A DNA stretch of 50,703 nt from an uncultured Clostridia bacterium (GCA_947626815.1 CANQTN010000013.1:1-50703), one strand, 5' to 3'. Shown: positions 1 through 8,452, numbered from the stretch's first letter. Program-made: numbers and translations. Notes: a model not told the origin generated them from the letters alone.

Positions 1-1
1 A

Positions 2-76
2 GGCCCGTTGGTCAAGCGGTTAAGACATCGCCCTTTCACGGCGGAGACATGGGTTCGATTCCCGTACGGGTCACCA
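2..76 (+). tRNA. tRNA-Glu (anticodon TTC)
   Basis: A complete cloverleaf can be read: a 7-bp acceptor stem (GGCCCGT with ACGGGTC, one G-T wobble), an anticodon loop with TTC at its centre, a T-arm with GGTTCGATTCC and an encoded CCA end at 74-76. It lies 16 bp ahead of tRNA-Thr, probably in one transcript whose promoter is outside the window. Confidence 0.95.
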
Positions 77-92
77 ACAAAAATAAATATAT

Positions 93-169
93 GCCACTTT
101 AGCTCAGCTGGCCAGAGCATCGCACTTGTAATGCGAGGGTCCCCAGTTCGAATCTGGGAAGTGGCTCCA
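93..169 (+). tRNA. tRNA-Thr (anticodon TGT)
   Basis: The acceptor stem GCCACTT pairs with AAGTGGC. The anticodon loop CTTGTAA carries TGT, the T-arm contains GTTCGAATC, and CCA is encoded at 167-169. It follows tRNA-Glu. The region to its right, up to the VanW gene, is rich in accessory genes, which is common beside tRNA genes. Confidence 0.95.
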
Positions 170-282
170 TATAAGGTCAATGGTTTTGAGAAAGCTCTTA
201 ATTGTTGGCTTTTAAATTTTGTGGAGAAATGAGAAGTTCTTCAGGATAAAAAATAAAGTTCATCATCAGACTTAAAAAATAT

Positions 283-311
283 TTGACATTTTCTTAATAA
301 TTGTTTATAAT
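283..311 (+). promoter_or_regulatory. promoter of convergent small RNA
   Basis: A perfect consensus promoter: TTGACA at 283-288, a 17-bp spacer and TATAAT at 306-311. No ORF with a ribosome site follows; about 55 bp downstream lies a hairpin with a T-run. The promoter therefore probably makes a short untranslated RNA. Confidence 0.75.
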
Positions 312-317
312 AATTAT

Positions 318-408
318 AGAAGACAGATACCACAGAAATGTGGCGTGTCCGATTAAAATTGTATTATGAATACATCTCTAACGACCAAGCAGAGATGTGT
401 TTTTTTTG
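318..408 (+). ncRNA. candidate antitoxin small RNA
   Basis: The predicted transcript of about 90 nt starts just after the 283-311 promoter and ends at the hairpin/T-run near 372-408. It holds an internal hairpin (ACCACA, GAAA, TGTGGC) and no credible ORF. Its 3' end overlaps, in antisense, the last codons of the small hydrophobic peptide gene on the minus strand, so the two RNAs are complementary over the terminator stem-loop. That convergent layout is typical of type I toxin-antitoxin loci such as Fst/par or TxpA/RatA. The function is inferred from layout only. Confidence 0.5.
372..408 (+). terminator. intrinsic terminator of the small RNA
   Basis: The 8-bp stem ACATCTCT/AGAGATGT encloses an 11-nt loop and is followed by a G and eight T on the plus strand. 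Read on the minus strand, the same stem-loop encodes the last residues of the hydrophobic peptide, and its loop contains TTGG, a possible U-turn motif. Confidence 0.75.
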
Positions 409-530
409 TTGTCTAATTTTCTTATTGTAACAATGAATGCCACAAATAAGGCAATAGCGACAACAGTTACTATTGCAAGTTCTACAAAAAGTATGTATAT
501 AAATAGTAAATAAACTTGGTTTAATAACAT
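378..530 (-). CDS. small hydrophobic peptide, candidate type I toxin
   Basis: A 50-residue peptide starts at the ATG at 530, which is preceded by a strong GGAGGTGG ribosome site. A longer reading from about 602 exists, but it lies on the promoter/leader. Residues 6-37 are almost entirely hydrophobic (one or two membrane spans), followed by a basic tail RKLDNKKN. A short membrane peptide with a charged tail, a well-formed promoter of its own (601-628) and a convergent antisense RNA at its 3' end are the features of Fst/TxpA/Bsr-type toxins. No specific family is recognised by sequence, so the toxin role is inference. Confidence 0.5.
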   Translation of the reverse strand: MLLNQVYLLFIYILFVELAIVTVVAIALFVAFIVTIRKLDNKKNTSLLGR

Positions 531-600
531 ACGCGCCACCTCCTCCCTTAGTAGGATAGCGAACACGCCACACTCTGCATTTTTCTGCCTTCTGGTACAC

Positions 601-628
601 ATTATAGCAAATATTTACTAGAAATCAA
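601..628 (-). promoter_or_regulatory. promoter of small hydrophobic peptide gene
   Basis: Read on the minus strand: TTGATT (628-623), a 16-bp spacer and TATAAT (606-601). It gives a leader of about 65 nt before the ATG at 530. The leader carries TGTGGCGTGT, which also occurs in the convergent small RNA in the same sense. Confidence 0.65.
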
Positions 629-724
629 GCGAACATTCAAAATTTTCACAAATTAATATATTTCTCATTTTCTTACAGAATAATCACAAATTAATAAAAA
701 TTCTAATAGAATCTTACAAAAATA

Positions 725-753
725 TTGACACTTAATTGCACTGATGATATAAT
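725..753 (+). promoter_or_regulatory. promoter of DUF262-DUF3800 pair
   Basis: TTGACA at 725-730, a 17-bp spacer and TATAAT at 748-753: a perfect consensus. Transcription would start near 760, which puts the ATG at 762 at the very 5' end and favours the ATG at 783, where AGAAAGGA serves as ribosome site. Confidence 0.8.
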
Positions 754-782
754 AATAAAAAATGAGAAAGGAAAAAAGAAAC

Positions 783-1958
783 ATGGGAAATAATTTACAA
801 TTTGCTTTAGAATCTTATGCTCTTATGACATTAGTTACAGACATTAGAATAGTGGAATATGGGGGACTAGATTTAAGACCAATATATCAAAGAAATTATA
901 TATGGAAAAACGATTTTAAAGATAAATTAATATACAGCATAATAAAAAGTTATCCAATAGGCAATATAATAATAAGACAATTAAAAGAACCTAATGAAAA
1001 AGGTGCAAAACAAGAAATAGTAGATGGGCAACAGAGGTTGACAACTATATATGAATTTATAGAAGGAAAATATGAGATACATAGTGAATATTCCAGAAAA
1101 ATAATAGAAGAAATTAAAAATTTTTATGGAGAAAGAACAGATTCAGAATTTGAAAAATTGGTAAAAAAATTAAAAAATAAGGGAAAAATTAAATTAAAAT
1201 ATTCAGATTTTCCATCTATAATAAAAGGTAAATTTGAAGGATTTAATATATCTGTTACTAAAGTAATAGAAGCAACAGATATGGATATTACGGAATATTT
1301 TAGATTTTTACAAAATCAAGAAAGATTGCGTGCGGGTGAAATTTTACATTCTTTAACCGACTCAAAAATGGATAAATATTTAGAAAAAATAAAAGATTTA
1401 AATGAATTTTGCCATATTATAGGATTTGATAATAAAAGAAAAGAATTTGATAAATTATTTTATAATATAATAGGTTTATTAGACAATAAAATTTCATTAG
1501 GAGCACCAGATAATATAATAAATAAATATGTTACAACGATAGATGAAATTACTGATGGAAAAAAAGAAGTAGAAAATTTATTATTTCAAATAAATTCAAT
1601 TATAGATGATTATAGAGATAAAACTATTCTCTATAATATAAAGAAAAGATATGTTAAATTTCTAATGTTACTAATGGGAATGGGAATAATTGATTTTACT
1701 ATACAAACAGAAGAAAAGTTAAAAGCATTAGAAAAAATAGATATAAAATTATCTGCATTTTTTTCAACAAACCCAGAAGTAGTAAATGGAGAATTTAAAG
1801 GTTATTCAAATAAAGTTATAGAAGAACTTAGAGCTATTGCGCTTATAAGTAAAGGAGCCCAAACAAGAGAAAGAGTAAAAAATAGAATGAAAATTTTGGG
1901 ATATTATGTACAAAATGGTGAAGAAATAAATGAACCATCAGGAATATCAATTATATAA
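783..1958 (+). CDS. DUF262 (GmrSD-like N-terminal) protein
   Basis: A 391-residue protein counted from the ATG at 783, chosen because the promoter and AGAAAGGA spacing exclude the ATG at 762. The N-terminal half carries the DUF262 signature: RPIYQRNYIW near residues 32-41 and VDGQQRLT near residue 82. This is the ParB-like nucleotide-hydrolysing fold found in GmrS-type and other defence proteins. The C-terminal half is helical and lysine-rich and lacks a recognisable HNH (GmrD/DUF1524) domain. The gene is followed 28 bp later by a DUF3800 gene, probably co-transcribed. A defence role as a pair is plausible from family knowledge but unproven. Confidence 0.8.
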   Translation: MGNNLQFALESYALMTLVTDIRIVEYGGLDLRPIYQRNYIWKNDFKDKLIYSIIKSYPIGNIIIRQLKEPNEKGAKQEIVDGQQRLTTIYEFIEGKYEIHSEYSRKIIEEIKNFYGERTDSEFEKLVKKLKNKGKIKLKYSDFPSIIKGKFEGFNISVTKVIEATDMDITEYFRFLQNQERLRAGEILHSLTDSKMDKYLEKIKDLNEFCHIIGFDNKRKEFDKLFYNIIGLLDNKISLGAPDNIINKYVTTIDEITDGKKEVENLLFQINSIIDDYRDKTILYNIKKRYVKFLMLLMGMGIIDFTIQTEEKLKALEKIDIKLSAFFSTNPEVVNGEFKGYSNKVIEELRAIALISKGAQTRERVKNRMKILGYYVQNGEEINEPSGISII

Positions 1959-1986
1959 AAATATATTAAGTTTGAAAGGATAAAAA

Positions 1987-2802
1987 ATGAAGGAAAACAT
2001 ATATAATAATAATTATTTTTTTGTGGATGAGTCCGGAGATACTACTTTTTATAATAGAAAAAGTAAATGGATTGTGGGAAAAGAAAATGGAGCTTCAAAA
2101 ATATTACTTATGGGATTTATAAGGACTACAGAACCACAATTTTTAAGAAAAAAACTTAATAAATTAAAGCATGAAATATTAAATGATGAATATCTAAAAG
2201 ATATACCTTCTATGAAAAAAACACAAATAGCTTTTCATGCAAAAGATGATTGTCCTGAAGTTAGATATAAAGTTTTCACATTATTAAAAGATTTACCTTT
2301 TTCTTGTAATATAGTTATTGCAAGGAAGACAGAACATGTATTCAAAAAGTTTAATGGTAATACTCAAGAATTATATGATTCGTTGATAACAAATTTATTT
2401 AAAAATATACTACATTTATCTAATAATAATTATATTTACATTGCAACTAGAGGAAGCAAAAAAAGACAAGAACCATTAGAGAAAGCAATACAAACATCTT
2501 TATATTATACTGAAAACAAATTAAATACTACTATTGAGTCTACTCAAAAGATTTTACCACAGACACCATCTGGAGAAGTTTGTCTACAAATTGTAGATTA
2601 CTGCAATTGGGTAATACAAAGAGCTTTTTTACAGAATGATATGAGATATTATAACTTTTTAAAAGAAAAGTTTGGATTAATAGTAGATTTATATGATTAT
2701 AAGAAAGGATGGAAAAATTTTTATAACAAAAAAAATCCATTTGATACAAAAAAGATAAGCCCTTTACGGCTAGGTATTAAAATACTCACAGCATATAGCT
2801 GA
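1987..2802 (+). CDS. DUF3800 protein, possible +1-shifted end at 2773
   Basis: The N-terminal FFVDESGD motif (residues 11-18) marks the DUF3800 family, an RNase H-like fold with catalytic acidic residues. A second conserved segment near residue 205 (LQIVDYCNWVIQRAF) matches the usual C-terminal acidic/helical region. The gene has an AAAGGATAAAA ribosome site and follows the DUF262 gene. The only in-frame CGG codon is at 2767-2769, near the end. Read normally, the protein has 271 residues ending in an odd tail after KKISPL. If the C at 2767 is skipped, it ends at TAG 2771-2773 as SPLG (261 residues), a more natural end by my recollection of the family. See the CGG finding. Confidence 0.75.
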   Translation: MKENIYNNNYFFVDESGDTTFYNRKSKWIVGKENGASKILLMGFIRTTEPQFLRKKLNKLKHEILNDEYLKDIPSMKKTQIAFHAKDDCPEVRYKVFTLLKDLPFSCNIVIARKTEHVFKKFNGNTQELYDSLITNLFKNILHLSNNNYIYIATRGSKKRQEPLEKAIQTSLYYTENKLNTTIESTQKILPQTPSGEVCLQIVDYCNWVIQRAFLQNDMRYYNFLKEKFGLIVDLYDYKKGWKNFYNKKNPFDTKKISPLRLGIKILTAYS

Positions 2803-2961
2803 CTTTCGCACATAAAGGACTTATTATAAATAAAGCTATTGCTTTACTATTACTATATGTTTTATTAATTTAATTATACATAAAATAAATTTATTTGTCA
2901 AATAAATTATACATATACTCTAAAAAGATTTCATAAGACAGATAATTTTAAATATAAAGTG

Positions 2962-3000
2962 AACCCTCATTATTAAACTTTTGTCTAATAATGAGGGGTT
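2962..3000. terminator. hairpin between convergent genes
   Basis: A 14-bp near-perfect stem (AACCCTCATTATTA with TAATAATGAGGGGTT) and a 10-nt loop lie between the DUF3800 gene and the convergent gene ending at 3039. There is no clear T-run on either side, so termination efficiency is uncertain. Confidence 0.5.
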
Positions 3001-3038
3001 ACTTCATTTCAACAATCATCTGCCCTACTTATTTTAAT

Positions 3039-3830
3039 CTAGTTAATAATTGCAATTATAAATAATTCTTCAGAATTAAGCATATATTGCTCTGCATCTG
3101 CATCTCCATCTGGTAATTCGCCATTATATGCAACCCAATATTGTGAATTACCATGATTCCATACGCCTGTTTTTTCATAAGTTTTATATTTAATAGTTCT
3201 ATCTTCTTGTGCTGAGAATCTATCTCTTGTGTCATCTTTTACTAAATGAATTTTATTATTTTTTGCCTCATATAATACATCTATTATAAAAATATCTCCT
3301 TCAACTGTTGATTGTACTACTCTAATAAAAGCATTTTCTTTTTTATTATATTTATCCATAAATTCACTATATAAGTTATCATTATGAACCATTGCACCTA
3401 TTATAAAACAATTATCTTTTTGTGCTTGTTCCTTAGAATAGTTTTCTGGTAATGTTCTCAAATCTTCATATTTGCTTGTAATACTATGATTATAAAAATC
3501 ATTTATATCTGTTATTCCTTCATATTCTATTCTATAACTATCTTTTAGTTCAAATGTTCCTTGTCCGGGACTAATTGGAAAAAACTTGTTATTCATTATA
3601 AATTCTACTGTTTTATCATTTTCATCTTTAAATTTTATTACATATCCACCAAAGCTAGAACTCCATTCTATATCTACATATTCATACTGTTTTTTAGGAA
3701 ATTGAGTTTTTAAATAATTTGTAGCAGAAATTCTTGCTATCTGTTTTGGAATTATTCCACCAATCCATAATCCTAAAACAACTACTAAAATTATAATTAT
3801 TGTTACTATAATTATACCTTTTTTATTCAT
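3039..3830 (-). CDS. membrane-anchored protein, YfjL-like
   Basis: A 263-residue protein. The start at 3830 has AGGAGG five bases upstream; the ATG at 3854 lacks one. Residues 4-27 form one membrane helix or uncleaved signal anchor, and the rest is predicted extracellular and rich in Tyr, Asp and Glu. The layout resembles the YfjL-like family of Firmicute surface proteins, an identification made by overall look only. It follows the DUF3267-type gene on the same strand. Function unknown. Confidence 0.6.
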   Translation of the reverse strand: MNKKGIIIVTIIIILVVVLGLWIGGIIPKQIARISATNYLKTQFPKKQYEYVDIEWSSSFGGYVIKFKDENDKTVEFIMNNKFFPISPGQGTFELKDSYRIEYEGITDINDFYNHSITSKYEDLRTLPENYSKEQAQKDNCFIIGAMVHNDNLYSEFMDKYNKKENAFIRVVQSTVEGDIFIIDVLYEAKNNKIHLVKDDTRDRFSAQEDRTIKYKTYEKTGVWNHGNSQYWVAYNGELPDGDADAEQYMLNSEELFIIAIIN

Positions 3831-3927
3831 AACTACCTCCTTGACAACTTGCAAATTGCTGTTACAATTATATAATAAAAGACAGACAATTTTAAATCTG
3901 CCTTACATATTGTAACTTATAGTATAA

Positions 3928-4650
3928 CTACTTATTTGGTATATACCAATAGTCATCTTCTACAATAGCATTATAAGGTATATTTTTATTTTTTATCCAA
4001 TTAAAACTCTCTATAATATCAGGAACACCACATATAATTATCATTACAATAGTAAAAGTTACAATCCAATATTTTATTGATTTCTTAAATGTCATTTTTT
4101 CTTTAGGATATGTTATAAATAATATTAATAATGGTAGTATTCCTAAAATAAAAAGTGGAGTTAAACTCATAAATAATAGTTGGGCTTTAGTACAAGGATC
4201 ATCTGAATATGCAAATGCTATAGCCATTTGTATATCAATTCCAAATTTCATATTTAATCCTACTAAGGATCCTGCCAAACAATGAAGTAACTCGTGAATA
4301 GGGATAACCATTATTGAAAATATTAAAGGTATTAATGTACTAACACAAAGATATTTCAAAGCTGTTAATACTATTTTTTTTGTGCCTTTTTTATTATTAC
4401 TTTCAATATATTCTTCTCTTATATTTTTGTTTAAAATTCCATTTTTCTTTTGCTTTACAGCCATTATACTTAATATAATTATAAGTATTGGAAGTCCAAA
4501 TATAAACCAATTCAATGGACTCATCATATCTAACCATTGTTCTTTTTCAATTAAGTGAGCATTATCTGGTATAGCAATGTTTGATGATGTTTCTTGTCTA
4601 TTTGTATTAAAAAAATCATTTATTATTCCAACAAATTCTATATTACCCAT
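3928..4650 (-). CDS. DUF3267-type membrane protein with HExxH
   Basis: About 240 residues. Hydrophobic segments lie near residues 48-66, 95-118, 155-178 and 192-210. The motif HELLH (about residues 119-123) sits at a membrane helix, as in DUF3267 zincin-like integral membrane peptidases. The C-terminal tail ends DDYWYIPNK. I prefer the second ATG (4650), 12 nt from AAAGGA, over the one at 4662, which abuts it. The 38 bp around this start reappear inverted ahead of the ABC gene at 5264, and a paralogue of the last 43 residues lies at 50572-50703. Confidence 0.65.
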   Translation of the reverse strand: MGNIEFVGIINDFFNTNRQETSSNIAIPDNAHLIEKEQWLDMMSPLNWFIFGLPILIIILSIMAVKQKKNGILNKNIREEYIESNNKKGTKKIVLTALKYLCVSTLIPLIFSIMVIPIHELLHCLAGSLVGLNMKFGIDIQMAIAFAYSDDPCTKAQLLFMSLTPLFILGILPLLILFITYPKEKMTFKKSIKYWIVTFTIVMIIICGVPDIIESFNWIKNKNIPYNAIVEDDYWYIPNK

Positions 4651-4684
4651 TTTTACTAACATTCCTTTCTAAGGCACAAATCTG
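4647..4684 (-). repeat. 38-bp leader repeat, copy 1 (inverted)
   Basis: This leader, read on the minus strand from CAGATTTGTG through AGAAAGGAATG to the start region, matches 5230-5267 on the plus strand with 3 mismatches. The two divergent genes thus begin with the same untranslated leader and ribosome site. Confidence 0.8.
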
Positions 4685-4782
4685 ATTGAAAAAAAATTAA
4701 ATTTTGGCACTGATTATTGTTACAACTATATAATAAAAAAAATATAATGTCAACTAATTATCTGCCCACATGTAATTTGTAA

Positions 4783-4991
4783 ATTACAGTTCACTTGTCA
4801 ATGGTACAAATGGTCAAAGATCATATATTATTTATGCAGTAACAATTCGGGGGGACCAACAAATTACAGCTTGTTAATAAAATTTTATAATTTATTATAA
4901 AATTTTAGGTACAATCTGTATGCAGTTGGGAGTTACAAATAAATAATATAATATCTTTGACCATTTGTACCATTAACAAGTAAATTGTAAC
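4783..4991. repeat. long imperfect inverted repeat element
   Basis: Left arm 4783-4843 and right arm 4931-4991 are about 61 bp each and nearly complementary; both contain the block TGGTACAAATGGTCAAAGAT and end in a TTACA/GTAAC-type motif. The 87-bp centre holds a smaller palindrome (AAATTTTATAA around 4880) and a GC patch CGGGGGGACC. No ORF is present. It looks like a small non-coding palindromic or MITE-like element. The rest of the 4692-5229 gap shows only AT-rich sequence. Confidence 0.7.
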
Positions 4992-5229
4992 TTTTAGAAA
5001 ATGTTAATTCTATTTTTTAAAAGCATTAAAGAAAGAAAAAAATTTTTACAGATAATGTTAAAATAAATCATAAAACCTTTCTTGTATATTATTAGTTTTT
5101 TTGATATTATATAAAAAATTAAATAACTTTTATTAAATCAATAAAAAAACAATCTTAGGAGAAAAGGTTGAAAAATAATTACAATTTTGGCGTTGTAAAA
5201 CATCATTTGAAATTTAATTCTTTTGCAAC

Positions 5230-5267
5230 CAGATTTGTGTCTTAGAAAGGAATGCGAGTAAAAATGG
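5230..5267 (+). repeat. 38-bp leader repeat, copy 2
   Basis: Matches the reverse complement of 4647-4684 with 3 mismatches. It includes the AGAAAGGA ribosome site and the ATG of the ABC ATPase gene, so duplication or gene conversion of a leader is likely. Confidence 0.8.
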
Positions 5268-5927
5268 AATTATTAAAAGTAGAAAATTTAACAAAAAAAT
5301 ACGGAACAAATAAAAATGAAGTAACAGCCCTAAATAACCTATCATTCTCAGTAGAAGAAGGAGAATTTGTTTCAATAGTTGGAACTTCACGGAAGTGGAA
5401 AATCAACACTTTTACATTTAATTGGTGGCGTGGACAGGCCTTCATCTGGAAAAGTATTTATAAAAGGAAAAGATATTTATTCATTAACAAATGATGAATT
5501 AGCAGTTTTTAGAAGGCAACAAATTGGAATTATATATCAATTTTATAATCTAATACCAATATTAAATGTAGAAGAAAATATAACTTTACCATGTGATTTA
5601 GATGGTAAAAAAGTTAGTAGAACAAAACTAAATAATCTAATATCAATTTTAGGATTAGAAAATAGGAAAAATCATTTACCTAATGAATTATCAGGAGGAC
5701 AACAACAGAGAGTATCAATAGGAAGAAGCTTAATTAATGATCCTGCACTCATTTTAGCAGATGAACCAACTGGAAATTTAGATTCTAAAACTAGTGATGA
5801 AATTATTAATTTATTAAAACAATGTAACCAAAAGTATAAAAAAACTATTATTATAGTTACACATAACTTGGAAATAGCAAAAATGACAGATAGAATTATA
5901 AAAATAGAAGATGGAAAATTAGTCTAG
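5264..5927 (+). CDS. MacB/LolD-type ABC ATPase, read through +1 shift at CGG
   Basis: The ATPase subunit of an FtsX-type exporter; it powers the permease that starts 11 bp after its stop. Frame 0 reads MELLKVENLTKKYG to IVGTS, then hits CGG at 5390-5392 and degenerates, stopping at 5494. If the C at 5390 is skipped, the frame continues as GSGKSTLLHLIGGVDRPSSG, a perfect Walker A, then a Q-loop near IIYQFYNL, signature LSGGQQQRV and Walker B LILADEPTGNLDS. The total is 220 residues, normal for the family. The start at 5264 fits AAAGGA better than the ATG at 5252. It is either a single-base pseudogene or a +1-recoded gene; the pattern elsewhere in the window favours recoding. Confidence 0.85.
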
Positions 5928-5938
5928 GAGGTGTATAA

Positions 5939-8320
5939 ATGAAGCTACTAAATAGACTAACAATAAAAAATTTAAAATTAAATAAAAAAAGAACAATGGT
6001 TACAATTATAGGAATTATATTAGCAACAACATTAATAACTTCTATAACAACTCTTGTATCAAGTTTTCGTAAATCAATGATAGAATATCAAAAAGTAACA
6101 CAAGGAAATTACCATTATCAGTATATAAACTTACAAAAAAACGATTTGAAAAAGTTAGAAAACAATACAAATATAGAAAAAACATTTATAACTCAAAATG
6201 TAGGATATATAAAATTAGAAAATGCTTATAGTTTCGCAAAGTCATATGCCAGTATAATAGAATTTTCAAAAGAAGCCCTAGAAAATCTAAATATACAACT
6301 TTTTGAAGGAAGATTTCCTCAAAATTCCAATGAAATATTGATAGAAAAAGAAATGAATATAATGGGAAAACTACATTGGAAAATAGGTGATGAAGTTGAA
6401 TTAAATATAAGTAAAACTCAAAATGATAGTAGCAAAGCTAATGATTTAATAAAAACATACAAAATCGTTGGAACAATAGAAAAACCAATTGACAATATTG
6501 AAACAGTACAATCTCAAAACTATACTATAATTTCATATCTTGATAATATTCAAAATGAAAATATAAATGCTTTTGTAAGATATAAAAATTTAATTAATAA
6601 TAAAGAAATTAACCAATATGAATATAAAGAAAATAACACTTTAGTAGCTCTTGAAAGTGGAAAAATAGAAGGAGATATGTCTTTTGCTTATCTAATTGCT
6701 ATAATTTTCATTGCAATAATAATAGTTGCATCAGTTTATTGCATTAGAAATAGTTTTGAAATATCAATTACAGAAAGAATACAGCAATATGGAATATTGT
6801 CATCAATAGGTGCCACTTCAAAGCAGTTATCATATAATGTATTTTTTGAAAGTTTCATTTTAGGATTAATTGCTATACCAATAGGAATTATATTTGGAAT
6901 ATCTTTAATATTTATATTAATTAGTATGGTAAAGCAATTCTTTGGTAGCAACTTATTTGGCACTGATTTTCTTTTTGACATTAATGTAATGTCAATAGTT
7001 ATTACAATATTTTTTGATAGTTTAACAATTTATCTAGTAGCCAGAAAAACGGCCAAAAAGGCAGCAAAAATCACAATAATAGAAGCAATAAGAAGTAATC
7101 AAGACATAAAAATTAATGCAAAAAAAATGAAATATCCATATTTTATAAAAAATATATTTGGAATTGGAGGAGAAATTGCATATAAGAATTTGAAACGAAA
7201 TAATAAAAAATATAGAACAACAATAATTTCAATTATTGTAAGTATAATGTTGTTTGTATCAATATCATCATTTACACAATATGCTTTTAAATCTCTTGAT
7301 TCTTATAAACTAAATTATAATGTTTCTGTTCAGGCACAAGGAAATAAGAATTATAAATCATTACAAGAAATTGCTAAGCATCCAACTGTAAATTCTTATT
7401 CAATAATAAGAACATCAAACGATTTAGATGTAAGTGAAACTATAAGTAAATTTCCTAGTGGTTATCCTTTATATACACTAGGAGACCAAGAATATCAAAA
7501 ATTTATAACAGATTTAGGATTAAGTTATGAAGAGGCTAAAGATAAATTAATATGGCTTACATATAAGGATAAAAATACTATGTGCTACAAATATTTTGGA
7601 GATTTAAAATACAATAAAGGAGATATCATACGAGGTAAAATAAATAATCAAATTGTTGATTTAGAAGTAGTCGCATCAACAAGAGATATAAGACCTCTAG
7701 GTATGAGTGATATTTATGATTATGGTGCAGTTATAAGTGAAGAATTTTGGAATAAATATAAACTCCATATAGAAGATTATGATAATATTTATATGTGGAT
7801 AAATTCAAATAATGCGGATGAATTAACAGAATTTATAATTAATAATTATTCTACAACAGAATTAAGTACTTACAATCAAGAACATTCAGATCAAACTCAA
7901 AAAGCAGTATGTACTATGGTATCTACATTTTTATATTTATTAATAATAATTATTTCATTAGTAGGATTAACAAATATTTTTAATACAATAACAATAAATA
8001 TGAATTTAAGACAAAAAGAATTTGCAATTTTAAAATCAATAGGAATGACAAAAAAAGAATTTAATAAAATGATCAGTTTAGAAAGTACCTTTTATGGAAT
8101 AAAATCATTGGCTATAGGTTTACCATTAGGCATAATGGCGTCTTATTTAATATATAAAATACTTAATACTAATTTACAAATTAGTTATATCTTCCCAACA
8201 ATGAGTGTTATTATTTCAATAATAGTAGTATTTATATTACTAAAAGGCATTATGAAATATTCATTAAGTAAAATTAACAAGCAAAATATAATTGAAACTA
8301 TTAGAAATGATAATATATAA
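5939..8320 (+). CDS. FtsX-like ABC exporter permease
   Basis: 793 residues with the two-FtsX-domain layout of large MacB/BceB-like permeases. An N-terminal membrane helix (about 20-42) is followed by an extracellular domain (45-245) and three helices (about 250-365) with the FtsX motif GILSSIGATSKQL. A fourth helix follows near 425, then a second extracellular domain (450-650) and three C-terminal helices with the matching motif FAILKSIGMTKKEF. AGGAGGTG precedes the ATG, and the gene is coupled to the upstream ATPase gene. Such pairs export or sense peptides, lipids or antibiotics; the substrate here is unknown. The intact permease argues that the frameshifted ATPase is still functional. Confidence 0.85.
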   Translation: MKLLNRLTIKNLKLNKKRTMVTIIGIILATTLITSITTLVSSFRKSMIEYQKVTQGNYHYQYINLQKNDLKKLENNTNIEKTFITQNVGYIKLENAYSFAKSYASIIEFSKEALENLNIQLFEGRFPQNSNEILIEKEMNIMGKLHWKIGDEVELNISKTQNDSSKANDLIKTYKIVGTIEKPIDNIETVQSQNYTIISYLDNIQNENINAFVRYKNLINNKEINQYEYKENNTLVALESGKIEGDMSFAYLIAIIFIAIIIVASVYCIRNSFEISITERIQQYGILSSIGATSKQLSYNVFFESFILGLIAIPIGIIFGISLIFILISMVKQFFGSNLFGTDFLFDINVMSIVITIFFDSLTIYLVARKTAKKAAKITIIEAIRSNQDIKINAKKMKYPYFIKNIFGIGGEIAYKNLKRNNKKYRTTIISIIVSIMLFVSISSFTQYAFKSLDSYKLNYNVSVQAQGNKNYKSLQEIAKHPTVNSYSIIRTSNDLDVSETISKFPSGYPLYTLGDQEYQKFITDLGLSYEEAKDKLIWLTYKDKNTMCYKYFGDLKYNKGDIIRGKINNQIVDLEVVASTRDIRPLGMSDIYDYGAVISEEFWNKYKLHIEDYDNIYMWINSNNADELTEFIINNYSTTELSTYNQEHSDQTQKAVCTMVSTFLYLLIIIISLVGLTNIFNTITINMNLRQKEFAILKSIGMTKKEFNKMISLESTFYGIKSLAIGLPLGIMASYLIYKILNTNLQISYIFPTMSVIISIIVVFILLKGIMKYSLSKINKQNIIETIRNDNI

Positions 8321-8395
8321 AATAAATTAAAACATAAAATTATGCTACTTGATTAATTTTTATATAAAAATTTTATCAAAAAAATCACATTCAAC

Positions 8396-8428
8396 AAAAA
8401 AGCATTTACCATTTAGGCAAATGCTTTT
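8396..8428. terminator. bidirectional terminator
   Basis: The stem AAAAGCATTTACC/GGCAAATGCTTTT (imperfect) is flanked by A-runs and T-runs on both sides. It lies between the permease gene and the convergent gene ending at 8453. Confidence 0.75.
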
Positions 8429-8452
8429 CTGGTTTATTATAACTATTTATTG

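Noticed and set aside
364..600. A 78-codon frame overlapping the small peptide
   Set aside because: It overlaps the promoter and leader and shows no family-like features; the 50-residue frame has the ribosome site.
5390..5390. Explaining the extra C only as random sequencing error
   Set aside because: The same base in the same A-CGG context recurs at unrelated loci, in host and element genes, and in both copies of a repeat, while many CAGG strings elsewhere are unaffected. Error is still possible and is listed as a test.
5252..5494. An 80-residue protein as a separate gene
   Set aside because: It is the frame-0 start of the ABC ATPase; its second half is an out-of-frame reading of the Walker A region.
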